From Harmothoe impar (Eukaryota > Annelida > Polychaeta > Phyllodocida > Polynoidae): a stretch of DNA of 64,000 nt. Shown one piece after another: positions 35,907-47,828 of the stretch. Under the pieces are notes generated by a model. The model saw only the letters and a list, made by a program, of their open reading frames with translations, was not told the DNA's origin and searched no databases. The DNA lies in contig OX381710.1 of assembly GCA_947462335.1 (NCBI GenBank), forward strand, positions 30,185,004 through 30,249,003, given 5' to 3'. Numbering within the stretch: position 1 is the first letter of the stretch; each line of letters begins with the position of its first letter. The position numbers and the translations under genes are program-made.

Positions 35907-37848
35907 GGAAACTTGAAATGTCTGTATCATATAATCCTATACCCCCTCATTGGAAAGATAAATATGTCAGAAATACAAAACATTAAACGCCATGTCAATA
36001 TCGATTGTAGTTTTTGTGTGAGATGACATAATGTTAGGCAAGGTTGGTGGTTTTACTGGAAAACAGTCCCATATACCAGAGAGGAGAGAAGTGGTCATGC
36101 TGGCTATTATTTAAGGGCCAATCGAAATCAAAACTGAATAGCCTGTCTCAGTGGTCACCACTGTAGCAGGTAGGAATTCAATCTAGGTCTATAACATGTG
36201 CATACATATACCAATTTCCGTTGATAACTACTGGAAATACACTCTAACATGTAAAAGATTTATTTTAGCCAAAGAATAGCATGTCAATATGTACTATGCT
36301 ACTTGTCAATTAGATTGATTTTTCAAGTCAATTTGAGCCGATAAATACTTTGTTTGGTTAGCAAGCAGACTTATAATTACGATAGAAAATAGTAGCAAGC
36401 CACACATGTAGGGAAATATGTTTTGTATCCCCCCAATACACGAGATGTACTCATTTCCTTCTCATCTAGAATGGAAATAGAGAGAGGTTACATGTGTCCA
36501 ACTATGAGACGCTCACTTATAGGCCCACACAGTGCATAAGCACTTGCAGATAGATTAACCCAATTGATACACTCCCCATGCTGTGAGAAATGCTTTATTC
36601 ATCAAAATTAATCCTTATAGGGAATTAAAGTATAGTGTCTTGGCTATAAGGGGATATGATTATATAGCTGAAATTCCCTTTAGTTTCCAAGTACCATGTC
36701 AAAATTCAGGACACGGCCCAGAAACGGCCCTTTTCACGGCTCTTAGCGTGGCAGGTAAAAACCCTACCAAATGATGATCTAGTACGTACTCTCCATGTTT
36801 TCAAGGTGTATCAAGAGGATATATTTCATATCGTGTGTAATCAATTTATATCAATGATGCCCCCCCCCCCAAAAAAAAAAAAAAATACTGAAAAGCATCG
36901 TGCCGTGAGTCGTGGCGGAATGATTTTTTGTGGATCTACCCCTGAGTAAGGTACATCAGTTCCGTTGCTTGCCAATAGGTGGTGCCTCGTGCAATAGTAT
37001 TTCCCTTGTGTACCAGAAGGGGTCTCTAGAAGCAGGGGGGATGCATGTATCGGTAGGGGTGTTCTGGTACGCTGCTATCAAGTGTTGGATATTGTTAAGG
37101 TGGTTCACCATAATGGATTACACGGTGACTACACATATTTTTGCACATACCCAAAGAGCAGTGCAGTCTCAGGGTTATTCACTCTCTCACAGTAGAAGAT
37201 ATTGACGGGATGATATTCTGCTAACAGTCCTTATATATATACTATAGACAGCTCTTAATACCTAGCCCATCTTCACAAATTGGTATGGCATACACGTGAT
37301 ACAGCCATGTATTATCATTCACACTGCAGAGTGTCAGCTATATCTCAGCTATATAATATATAGATATTATCTAGTTCATAACAATTTTCTCACCCCTCTA
37401 TATCTTCTGTGGCCTTAGCCCTCTAAATTTAACATGGCAAGATGGGCCCTTTGAGACTAAGGAACATGGTACATGTACAGGAGGAATAAATAGGTAGTGA
37501 CATTACATGGGGCATGGGCATTTTCTTAAAATTGACATGGTGACATGAGCATTTCTTAAATATACGAGGGCCATGGAAACCCCTCATTAACAAATTCAGG
37601 GCCTCTCTTCTGATATGCTCACCATTGTGATTCACAGATGGTCTTGCCTCTGTCCAGGCATGCCCGCTGTTTTATAATAGCTGCACTAATGACGGAAAGG
37701 GTAGTGCTTCGTCACTGCATATTACAGCATATAGCTCTTTCAGTATAACAATGTGGGTATCGGGTTCATTGAGAATTGTTCAACAACTCTAAAAATAATG
37801 CCTGAGGCCCGATGTTGAAATTACTTTTGGGAATTGGAAAATTGTCTC
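35907..37848. other. non-coding, no gene seen
   Basis: AT-rich DNA with a C11-A15 homopolymer junction at about 36860-36885. No gene is supported. Confidence 0.5.
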
Positions 37849-39035
37849 GGACAAGAATTCATCAAGTTATAGATCATTCAATACGTATTTATGCTTCGAA
37901 AGAGGGGGTAGTGTGCATCCTTAAAACCCTAGCGCCCCTGTATATAGGACTGAGTACCTGTCCCGACTGCACTCTGACGGTTACTGGACGTGCAGTAAGA
38001 TCTGCTGGTTTAAGCACCCTTCTCGCCACCCAAATCGTCGGTATTCTTCATACCTGTGTACTGCACTGACTAGCAATATTGCCTATCCTCTTTAGCATTT
38101 CAGGGAATCGATTATGAGCTACAACTCATGAGAGGGGAGGGATTTCCCAAATGTAGTCACTTTATGTTTTACATATGCTGTACGACAGGGTACTTCTCCT
38201 TACCACCCAGTGGGTCCACCTTTCAGCTCGGCACTAATGTCTTGATGCTAGTCATTACCTTGGTCTTATTGGCCTCAAGATCCGGGGTGACTTGGTTCGA
38301 GTAGGGGCGTCAGCCAGGTATGGTGCGTGTTGACCACAGGTATTAGTGCAATATGCATAAAAGGCAACGTCTAAAAATAGTTTTTCTTGGAAAATGGAAA
38401 TGTTCGACAGACCTCTATGATGATTAATGTTCAATGCTGAATGAGGATCGCCCATGAGAGGCTTGGGAGGAAAGCCGTACCATGATGGATACCCTATACG
38501 GAGGAACATTATTCATGGACACCATTATCAGATTATATCACCCAAAACAGAACACCTCTAAATCCGCCTATATAGGGATCGGGGGGGGGGGGGGGGCCCC
38601 TGGACCTGCCATCACCACCCCCCCCTCATCTCTTGGATTGGAATCAGGATCCACCCCTTATATTTTAAGCCAATCATTGAAATCTGATTATACCCCTCTT
38701 TCAAACTTTACATCTTACAAGGCATTTGGTGTATGGAATTGATCGCAGAACAGATCTGAATTGAATTTGCCTACGCTTTTGAAGAGAGAGAGAGTCCTAG
38801 GAGAGAAATAAACTAACCTTACAACATCATTTGTCTCTATACTTGCTGAGTTCAGCCAGTGTAGCCCCGGGGTGCTGGTAGATGATGCAGTGGCCACCCA
38901 ACAGGTTCCACCAAGTTACAAACTTTGTGAGTAGATCGTACCTTAATAGGTCGCCTCCCCCTTTGGACCTCTAGGCATCTACACGGTGAGCTACTCTTAG
39001 ACAATGAGAGCAAAGTTTGACTGGATGAGCGTATA
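37849..39035. repeat. 1,187-bp tandem duplication, copy 1
   Basis: The whole segment recurs directly downstream at an offset of 1,187 bases. The copies differ by only a handful of substitutions plus homopolymer-length changes (for example a G run of about 17 here against about 11 in copy 2). Differences I could see include ACTCTG/ACCCTG, TATTAG/TATCAG, GTCCTAGG/GTACTAGG and CATCTCTTGG/CATCCCTTCG. There is no convincing coding content: open frames on both strands are merely duplicated. Confidence 0.95.
37920..38009 (-). mobile_element. fragment of the 220-bp TIR family
   Basis: Reverse-complement match to 32975-33062, about 90 bases with few differences, sharing TATATAGG..GAGTACCTGTCCCG. The TIRs are missing. 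Duplicated with its surroundings at 39107-39196. Confidence 0.7.
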
Positions 39036-40222
39036 GGACAAGAATTCATCAAGTTATAGATCATTCAATACGTATTTATGCTTCGAAAGAGGGGGTAGTG
39101 TGCATCCTTAAAACCCTAGCGCCCCTGTATATAGGACTGAGTACCTGTCCCGACTGCACCCTGACGGTTACTGGACGTGCAGTAAGATCTGCTGGTTTAA
39201 GCACCCTTCTCGCCACCCAAATCGTCGGTATTCTTCATACCTGTGTACTGCACTGACTAGCAATATTGCCTATCCTCTTTAGCATTTCAGGGAATCGATT
39301 ATGAGCTACAACTCATGAGAGGGGAGGGATTTCCCAAATGTAGTCACTTTATGTTTTACATATGCTGTACGACAGGGTACTTCTCCTTACCACCCAGTGG
39401 GTCCACCTTTCAGCTCGGCACTAATGTCTTGATGCTAGTCATTACCTTGGTCTTATTGGCCTCAAGATCCGGGGTGACTTGGTTCGAGTAGGGGCGTCAG
39501 CCAGGTATGGTGCGTGTTGACCACAGGTATCAGTGCAATATGCATAAAAGGCAACGTCTAAAAATAGTTTTTCTTGGAAAATGGAAATGTTCGACAGACC
39601 TCTATGATGATTAATGTTCAATGCTGAATGAGGATCGCCCATGAGAGGCTTGGGAGGAAAGCCGTACCATGATGGATACCCTATACGGAGGAACATTATT
39701 CATGGACACCATTATCAGATTATATCACCCAAAACAGAACACCTCTAAATCCGCCTATATAGGGATCGGGGGGGGGGGGTCCCCCTGGACCTGCCACCAC
39801 CACCCCCCCCCCTCATCCCTTCGATTGGAATCAGGATCCACCCCTTATATTTTAAGCTAATCATTGAAATCTGATTATACCCCTCTTTCAAACTTTACAT
39901 CTTACAAGGCATTTGGTGTATGGAATTGATCGCAGAACAGATCTGAATTGAATTTGCCTACGCTTTTGAAGAGAGAGAGAGTACTAGGAGAGAAATAAAC
40001 TAACCTTACAACATCATTTGTCTCTATACTTGCTGAGTTCAGCCAGTGTAGCCCCGGGGTGCTGGTAGATGATGCAGTGGCCACCCAACAGGTTCCACCA
40101 AGTTACAAACTTTGTGAGTAGATCGTACCTTAATAGGTCGCCTCCCCCTTTGGACCTCTAGGCATCTACACGGTGAGCTACTCTTAGACAATGAGAGCAA
40201 AGTTTGACTGGATGAGCGTATA
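39036..40222. repeat. 1,187-bp tandem duplication, copy 2
   Basis: Second copy of the unit; it ends where the sequence reads GCGTATAG and then departs into unique DNA. The near identity implies a recent event or, alternatively, two alleles assembled head to tail. A fragment of the 220-bp TIR family lies at 39107-39196, matching 37920-38009 in copy 1. Confidence 0.95.
39107..39196 (-). mobile_element. fragment of the 220-bp TIR family (in copy 2)
   Basis: The same fragment as at 37920-38009, carried along by the tandem duplication; one base differs (ACCCTG for ACTCTG). Confidence 0.7.
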
Positions 40223-43200
40223 GAACTATCCAATCGCCTCTGATGTGCTCCCATCTGCTATTGTCCCCAGCCTTGGGCGGTATGGTGTTTGCTGTCATGG
40301 CTCGTCCTCCCTACTTGTGGTGATTGCCTCTACATTGTATTCTTTGAGGTTCATGGTAGCCGAATTGAGCTGATTTCTCAACAATTACCCTCATGGGCAC
40401 TGAAACAATTGAAACACAGCAGATGTCTGCAGGCATGTTCTTTACCTTGCACAGATCATTGGGGAACCAAAAACAAGGTAATTGATGTAGCATTACAACA
40501 TAAATCACTGCCATTATATATTCCCTTGGTAGAAATCAGAAAAACACAACAGGCTCTACCAGTACATAGTAGTCATTACCAAACAGAAGACATTTCAAAA
40601 AAGGACGAATTTGATGATCAAAGACGCCATCAGGGATACTTTGATGAGATATGAATATTAATCTATTTCCAACGTGAAATAGGAAGAAAATTTATGTGAA
40701 TGGGCTGGTGGATGACTTAATGTCTTAGGTTGATTTGGAAATAGAAACGTGAAAACACAGAAAAGAAATGAACGAGTGGGAATATAACATATTTTCCCAT
40801 AGGTGATGCAGCTTAAATAGTGATTTACATTCAGGGCAATGGTGTATTTTTCCTGAATTTTATTTTATTTGTAACCACATAATAGTTGGTAATAATGACA
40901 TGAATTAAAACTACACAAACAATCCTGGAAGATATATCTGTTTATTAACAAATGAAAATATAGATGGAGTCCTCTGTCCACTCTAGCAGAATATACAAAG
41001 CATTGAGCATTTCCAAGGACTTAGGCCAATTTGTGCTGACAAACCAACTTAATCATAAAACAACGATACTGGTTACCAGGGCTGTCTTTTCAGAGGCCTC
41101 CAAGCTTTCTTCAACCTCATATAATAACACATTTATTTCATTTTCCAGCAGTTGGCACGTTTTGAGGAGAATAGAATTAAACATGCGTTTGAAACAATTG
41201 AGGTACCAAGTTAAACAGCGTATGTAAATATTAGAGAACATAGTGTCATATCAATACTATAGTAACTCAAAATCAGGTCAACCTCCTCTTGTTACTTTCC
41301 ACTGACCAGGATAGCTATGGAAGCCCTAACGGTTGTCATTGCTGTTCAGTACAATATCTGCTGTCCCCAAGTGTCATATATCCAGAGTTATATTGTATTT
41401 ATATCAGGCGGATGACACACATTATGTAATTAAATTAGCTATATCTAGACAGCTATCTTCTACACCAACGGGGGATACTTGTGTTACACTAGATTCATGT
41501 CAGATTGGTACCTTTAACATCTTTATTACAGAGATTAACATGAGTTACATAGATTTGAATGGATCCTTGCATGAATAGCTCAAAAGAAAGTTGGTTCCCA
41601 GTCACCGATCGGGTCTAGCAAAACAGTGCTGAATCACCTTCCTTTTTTACTTGCCCCGAGTCAGTTCTTACACTTACACGAAAATCAGACAATTATCAAA
41701 GATTCTGGAGCAAAAACTCGAAAACCAGACCCTAAAGCAGGGGAGAGCAAAACATGTCTTACAAAAATCAGACCGGCCGGGTCTGATATCTCCGACTAGG
41801 TTGTAAACTGGAAACCCTTATTATTTATTTGGCCATATTATAATCCTGGGACATTGCGCTTGAAGAGGAGAGCTTGAAGGCCTTAGTAGAGAACACACCA
41901 ACCCTGGACTACAGTGGTAAATCAATTGGCAACGGGTATGATTGTTATTATGCTATTCACATACCTATCATGGGTAGTTGCAGATACAGTGAGGGGCTGG
42001 GGACATTTTAGTGGCAGTGGCATTGGCCTTGAATCCTATATACACAATCAAATCAATAGTTTATTCGTGAATTCGGCCTTTATCAATACACACATTGTAT
42101 GATCCCCCTCTCAATGATAAGTTTATTGTTGCTCAAAAACCTTATTGCATTATTAAGAACAAGACAAGTTTACCATTCTATTGTAGTTAACTGTTATTCG
42201 TAACTATAGTTATATTCACATTCAGGCAGCCGATATCTATATAGAAAGTCTGAGTATTTTGACGTATATATACCTTGTAATTACTTATTATTTTATACTT
42301 TAAATCATTACTACCGGCACTTACAGATAACAGAAAGCTATTGGCATTGTGTGAATTCCAACTCCTATTTCCACATGGTATCCGACGTTATTCAACAGAT
42401 GTGTCAAGATTATTGCTATCCAACAGCTATTTCTGCATTTTACACTATAAAGAAACCCTTTGATGACTCATGTTTTGTTGTTTTGACGTGTACATCATAA
42501 TGCGTAATGTTCAATGCGTTATGTCCAGTTCACTCATTAGGTAGGTGGGGTTGGTAACTGATATAGCTGAAACCAATAATGCCTTGGCTATGGCCAGATT
42601 CAATTATAGTAAATGTATTCACCTGAGATTAACTGAAGGCTTAAGTTAAGGAACCTAGCTTTTACGTTTTAGTACTGCATGGGTGGGTCTGAAGAGGTGA
42701 CTTGATTAACGTTGAGACTTGAAATCTCTTCACAGATGGCCACAGGGAAAGTAATGTTACATTGTGAAATAGACAAAACAGATGGGGATGCGTCGACAGG
42801 ATTCAAGTGCACTTATTCATAAATATTTGCATCAGTTCCTAACACAATCAGAATACATACGATGGGAGAGGGGAGGGTAACCAGTGACATTCAGATGAGT
42901 CGGTGTCTGTTGTCTCATCTAAAGCTTCAGGTAATGTTGTGCATTGTCAACGTTAAAAGAAATTAGTAGCAAACTTAGGTTTTGTCTCTTGGCGTGAGCA
43001 CGAATTGCTTTGTTTATATTACATGTAGTATGTATCTTTCACAACTGACATGATACTGATGTGCATGTCCCACGAACAACAGTGCAAAGTCATACGACTG
43101 TGTCTCTGATCAACCAATATTCCTCGATTCATACATGTGTTTGAATACTATATGTACAACCTATAGAAATATACAATACATACATAACACACGCTGAATG

Positions 43201-44114
43201 GGATTGCTCAGTCCCACCTCATGATCAGTGACTTTGTCAGCAACCTGTTTGGGAAGAATGTACATAGAACTCATCGAATCGCCCCTTTCATGCCATGTAT
43301 CTCTCAGCAACACTCGATCACATGTCAACAGTCGCAACTCCATGTACAGTATGAATCTTCGGTTTAGCATTTCCAGCAGATATATCTCTTTAATGTAGGA
43401 CTCAGATCTCTAGTTTTATTGTAATACATGATTAATCCGGGCATGGTTATTTTGTGTGATACACTTACATATGTTATTTACAGAGACAAACATATTGATG
43501 TCAATACACACCCAACCAAGCAACATCCACATTCGCCTCTTCTATTGTGTTTATATGGACACCTCCTCTGCCCTGTCTATGAAAAAGAAGCACAGGGAGG
43601 CGTTCCGTAATGTATGGCGAAATCTAATAGCACACCATTAGTGTCTATACTTTTATCTATCAGAATACATCGTACAGCTTCCATACTGAGATCATCCCAA
43701 AGTTATGTCTGGTTATTGTGACCGTGGTAGAGTTTTCAGCTTTTCCAGCACCCGTTCCCGTCCTAACTAAATGATAAAGATCCTCATGTCTCCTGCTCCT
43801 GCTAGAGGTCGCCCTGGAGCTAGGCGCGCCTCTGAGCGAAAGTACTCCAGCTCCTAGCAGAGCCAGGCCGCGCCACTGCTGCCACCTACCATCTACACTG
43901 ACAACCATCCCACACTGCTCCTCGTGTTACAAGAGGCCAGCCAAATGGGTTCACAACGTCGGCACGGCTTATGACGTCATGACCTGGACTCCAGGCTACG
44001 TTAAGAGACGTCAGTCAGAATCAATGGAGTTGCTCCCTCAGAAACCACCCCGTGTATCACACTATTTGCTATGTATAAAGGTATAAGATCTAGGCTCCCG
44101 GCCGCCAGCGTGTG
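40223..44114. other. non-coding; downstream flank of the minus-strand gene
   Basis: AT-rich DNA with no supported gene; the 121-codon frame at 40289-40654 is unsupported. On the minus strand, AATAAA (plus-strand TTTATT at 43415-43420) is a possible poly(A) signal about 700 bases past the stop codon. If so, 43.4-44.1 kb would be 3' UTR. This is inference from position only. Confidence 0.4.
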
Positions 44115-44938
44115 TTAGACGTTGGTCTCGCGGGCGTCGTCGTCGTCGTAGTTATAAACGACGTAATCGCCGGCGCCCTCGACGTCGACGTCACCCCGTG
44201 AGCGGTACAGGGGTCCCTCATTCTCCAGTCCACCCCCTACTGGGTCGGCGGCGCTGCTGAGGGATAGGGATGACGGCGACCGGAAGGTGGGGGGATACTG
44301 TCTTTGGATACGCATGGGTGTCTTGGCCGGATGGGGTGCCGGCGGTTGATATTGTAGGGGGAGGGGGACGCCACCAGCGGACGCCATGAGAGTCTGGGAG
44401 GTGCTTCCGGTCATACCCACTGGGTACCGACGGAGCGCCGCAGCGTCCATGCCGTCGAACACTTCCGGTTCGCCGAACGTCACCATTTTGTTTAGCTGGC
44501 GACCGGGGGCCGCGGCCGCCGCCGCAGCCGCCATGGCTGCCGCGCTAGGTTTGGGCGCCGTGCGTGGAGGGCCGACGTACATCATCTGGCCGTCGGGTCC
44601 TCCAGGCTTGGCACCAGGGCTCAGGCGCTGCGGAACGTCAGTCCGTCCTGCGCCCGGAAAACGTTGGAATTCATGTCGTGAACCAGTAGGGCTAAGCATA
44701 CGCTGACCCTCCGGTCGGCTCGGGCTGTGGAGCCGATCAAGGGTAGCCGCCCTTTGAGGGGTGGGACTGACCAACCGCCCCCCGGGCTCGGCGGGCTGTT
44801 TGCTTGGACTCGTGGGTCTCACGTAGTCACCGCGTTTCAGACTGTTTGTGTTGGACCCTAGGAGAGGCGGTGTACTATTGTTGGTCGGACTGGGCTGCCG
44901 CATTGGAGGACGCGAGTAATGACTAGAACTTTGTAGAC
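44115..44938 (-). CDS. 3'-terminal coding exon, Pro/Ser-rich tail with PDZ ligand
   Basis: Last coding exon of a minus-strand gene. The acceptor is a good pyrimidine tract ending TTTTGCAG (AG at 44939-44940). The exon starts in phase 1 and runs 824 nt to TAA at 44115-44117. It encodes about 274 residues: a Pro/Ser/Arg-rich, probably disordered region with SP/TP sites (SPTNNSTPP, RPTSPSKQP, LVSPTPQRA), an alanine run, a KMVTFGEPEVFDG segment and an acidic end (YNYDDDDARETNV). T-N-V at the C-terminus fits a class I PDZ-binding motif. I do not recognise the family. It could be the cytoplasmic tail of an adhesion or signalling receptor. The plus-strand 106-codon frame here is a shadow. Confidence 0.75.
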
Positions 44939-46127
44939 CTGCAAAAGAGAGGAGAACAAAGACGTGAGATAAGTTGTAAGTCTGAGACAATGAGATGGCA
45001 GCTCAATAATTATGTGTACAAAGGGTCATTATAAAGTACCTGGAATATGATATTTGAGAGAATACAGTTTTACATGATCACAAAGTATTGCAATGCAAGT
45101 AACAAGAGCTGCTGACCCATAAAAATTCTTAATATCAAAAGGTACAGAACATACTAAAACGACTATTGAGCTCAATTGTCTCATCTGGCATACTGTAGCT
45201 TTTGCCGATGGGGTTTATAGCAGTCGTTGATTTGCCGTTATCGTTTGCTTACTGATGAATAAATTACAGAATAGATACATAGTACATTGTTAAAGTCACA
45301 TGAGGCCTCCATGCCCTGGCCACATCCACCACCATAATTACACAGGCTTACCAGACCATCAAAAGTTGTTGGTTAGAGGGGGAGGCGGTTATTGACAGAT
45401 TGATCTGTCATCAGCCTTTACACATGCAGGTAAAAATAACTTGAGAGGCAAGCTGCTAGCCCTGTAACCATGGTAATTGAGCTATTCATGAATGTGGGAA
45501 CCTGACTCCTGGGTCAATGGAATGATCAATAATGGAGGCTAAGAAAGAATAGGTGCATAAACTCTGAGAAGGGACAGGCAGAATACGTATCTTGTGAGTC
45601 AGAAACCTTGGGGGAAGGCAGAGGTGACTTTAGTTGATGACGGAACACTCATAATAGATAATGCCCCCTGAAATCTGCAGTCTGAATTCATTATCATGTT
45701 GTTGTATTCAAGGGGGCAATGTTCTAATTCCTCAGGTACATGAACCATAGTTATAGACCATAGGTAATGATATTTGTCGCTTTTTTTACCACCATCCTAA
45801 GCCATTAACATGCATTTATTAAGTTACATGATTTGCAGAGGTTGCAAAGCAATGTATCCTAGAAACCGCCAATAGTAAACATCCACCAATACACAAGGGG
45901 ACAAATTCAAGGATTTTACGGCAAAGCCGTAGTGGCTTTGGGTTTTTATAGGATTGTTATGAACTATAGGTGAGAAAACGAAGGGGCATAGATTTATGCT
46001 TTTTGGCGTGTCTAGGGTTCTGATGCAATTCATATCTGATGGTTTGCAGCAATACTGCATGGTCAGTTAACTTACATGCACTTAGATAAATCTTTTTGAT
46101 TTTTATTGGCTTTACTGCTGCTGGTAT

Positions 46128-46545
46128 AGTTTTTGGAGGCCATCTTGGCAGCCATCTTGGAAATTTCCCGGATTGAAAATCTAAGCCTGAAAATGGATTC
46201 TACATCCTAGAAAACCCTATTATCCATGTATCACACAAGGAAATCAGACAATCTTGAGTTTTTGGCGGCCATCTTGGCAACCATCTTGGAAATTTCCCGG
46301 ATTGAAAATCTGAGCATGAAAATGGATTCTGCATCCCAGAAAACCCTACTATCCATGTATCACACAAGGAAATCAGACAATTTTGAGTTTTTGGTGGCCA
46401 TCTTGGCAGCCATCTTGGAAATTTCCCGGACTGAAAATCTTAGCCTGAAAATGGATTCTACATCCTAGAAAACCCTATTATCCATTTATCACACAAGGAA
46501 ATCAGACAATCTTGAGTTTTCGACAGCCATCTTGGCAGCCAGAGG
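46128..46545. repeat. 129-bp tandem repeat, about 3.2 copies
   Basis: Units align at 46141, 46270, 46399 and 46528 (CATCTTGGCA anchor), period exactly 129. Because 129 is divisible by 3, an 80-codon frame stays open on the plus strand; I do not take this as a gene. Each full unit contains two CCATCTTGG (YY1-like core on either strand) and one GGAAATTTCCC (Rel/NF-kappaB-like palindrome). Confidence 0.9.
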
Positions 46546-46782
46546 GAGGGGCAGAGGGAGAAGGGAGGGCAGAGGGAGGAGGAGGGGGCAGAGGGGGAGT
46601 AGGTAACAGGAAGGAGGAAAATGGGGTAGAGGGGGGAGGAGGGGAAAGATGGGGTGGTAGGAGAGGGCAGAGGAAGGAGGAGAGGACAGAGGGAGGAGAG
46701 GGCAGAGGGAGCAGGAGGAGGAGAGGGCAGAGGGAGGAGGAGGAGGGTGCACAGGGAGGAGAAGGAGGGGGCATAAGGAGGA
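46540..46782 (+). repeat. purine-rich minisatellite (GCAGAGGGAGGAGG-like)
   Basis: About 240 bases of almost pure purine on the plus strand, built from GCAGAGGGAGG-like units. It starts exactly where the fourth 129-bp unit breaks off. Mirror-type polypurine tracts can form triplex DNA. The open frames on both strands are artefacts. Confidence 0.85.
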
Positions 46783-47567
46783 CTTGTGTTGGCAACATAT
46801 TATTTTAGGGTTGTTGCATGTGGTTTCTTGCATGTGTGTGTGGGGTGGGGAGGGGTAATCAAGTTGGACTTCACAGTTTGTCTTTGGGCGGGCTTGAGCG
46901 ATTTCAAGAGCCACCCTGGACCACTCAACTTCTAGTACAGGTCCTGTATGTGCATAGTATGGGAATTGGCATTGACATTGACAGCTTGGCTTGACATAGG
47001 AGTCAATAGTTATTAGGCTGGTACCTATCCTTGCCATTGACAGCAACATTAGAGAACTCAAAATATGGCTGTTCACAAGATGTCTAGGCCTTACCACAAG
47101 GTACACTGGTACTACATGCAGTAACTGAAAACCAGATCTAGGTTAAATTAGTCTTGCACACACCTGCAAGGACACATGGGGATACCAGTCCTAGGCAATG
47201 TTTAAGGGCCAGCTAGGGCTTAATTTAACAATGAACAAGGGGACCTATGCTAGTCATTTCTTGCTACTTTTTCCAACTCTCTGTGTGTGGTGTCAATGGC
47301 TTTGGGGACAAGGTCCCAAAGCCAATAAACACACCTTTTGCATTTAGAGGAAGGATAATGCAGTCCCTGTAATATATACCACTTCCGTAAACAGCATAAT
47401 AACGGATAGTCACCAATTCCGATCAACTGCAAAAATATCTGCCAAGTCCAATGCTTGGAACTGTATTAAGCCCTTATCCAAAAATGTAAACCCAATCTGA
47501 TTGTCACCTGAGATGAAATTGAACTTTGGGGAGCTCGAAACCCCAAGTTCTCATCTTAGCGTCCTAC

Positions 47568-47828
47568 TTTTGGCACTCTTTATGTTAGCCGTGCTTTTGG
47601 AGCGAAGTTTTGGCGAGAGTGGTGTTTGGTTTGGAAATGTCGTCTGCTGAGATGGTTTGCCAGAACCTGATGGGCGTCCACCAAGGTCTGCTGGGTGGAT
47701 GGGTGCCGCTCCCATATCGACACTTTTCACCTTATCGTCAAGACCAAGAGCCGTCAGGTCAAGACGAGAATAATCCTTGTATTCATCCAGTATGCACTTG
47801 GACCTTCGAGGCCATGTTGGAACCCTCT
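47568..47828 (-). CDS. internal coding exon of the PDZ-ligand gene
   Basis: A 261-nt exon. Acceptor is TCTCTATCTTCAG (AG at 47829-47830); the exon enters in phase 1 (AG AGG GTT) and leaves in phase 1 at CCAAAA|GTAGGA. It joins the upstream exon as Gln-Glu-Arg-Val and the downstream exon as Lys-Ser-Leu-Gln. The 87 residues include KCILDEYKDYSRLDL, an acidic/aromatic stretch with two Tyr that could be phosphorylation sites, and a basic Ser-rich end (SPKLRSKSTANIKSAKS). If the donor were not used, the frame would stop within six codons (TGA at 47551-47553), giving a shorter tail without the PDZ ligand. Confidence 0.7.

Larger units (their letters stand above)
44939..47567 (-). other. intron between the last two coding exons
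   Basis: A 2.6-kb phase 1 intron. Donor is CAAAA|GTAGGA, acceptor CTCTTTTGCAG. It contains the 129-bp tandem repeats and the purine-rich tract. Confidence 0.6.

Noticed and set aside
38255..39696. Near-identical 84-codon minus-strand frames in both duplication copies
   Set aside because: They match only because the DNA is duplicated; this is not evidence for a duplicated gene.
40289..40654. 121-codon plus-strand frame after the tandem duplication
   Set aside because: No recognisable protein features and no splice context.
44386..44706. 106-codon plus-strand frame with an alanine run
   Set aside because: Shadow of the GC-rich terminal coding exon on the opposite strand; the minus-strand frame has the acceptor and phase support.
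46489..47106. 205-codon minus-strand frame
   Set aside because: Its Ser/Leu/Pro-rich half is the complement of the purine-rich tract; there is no other support.
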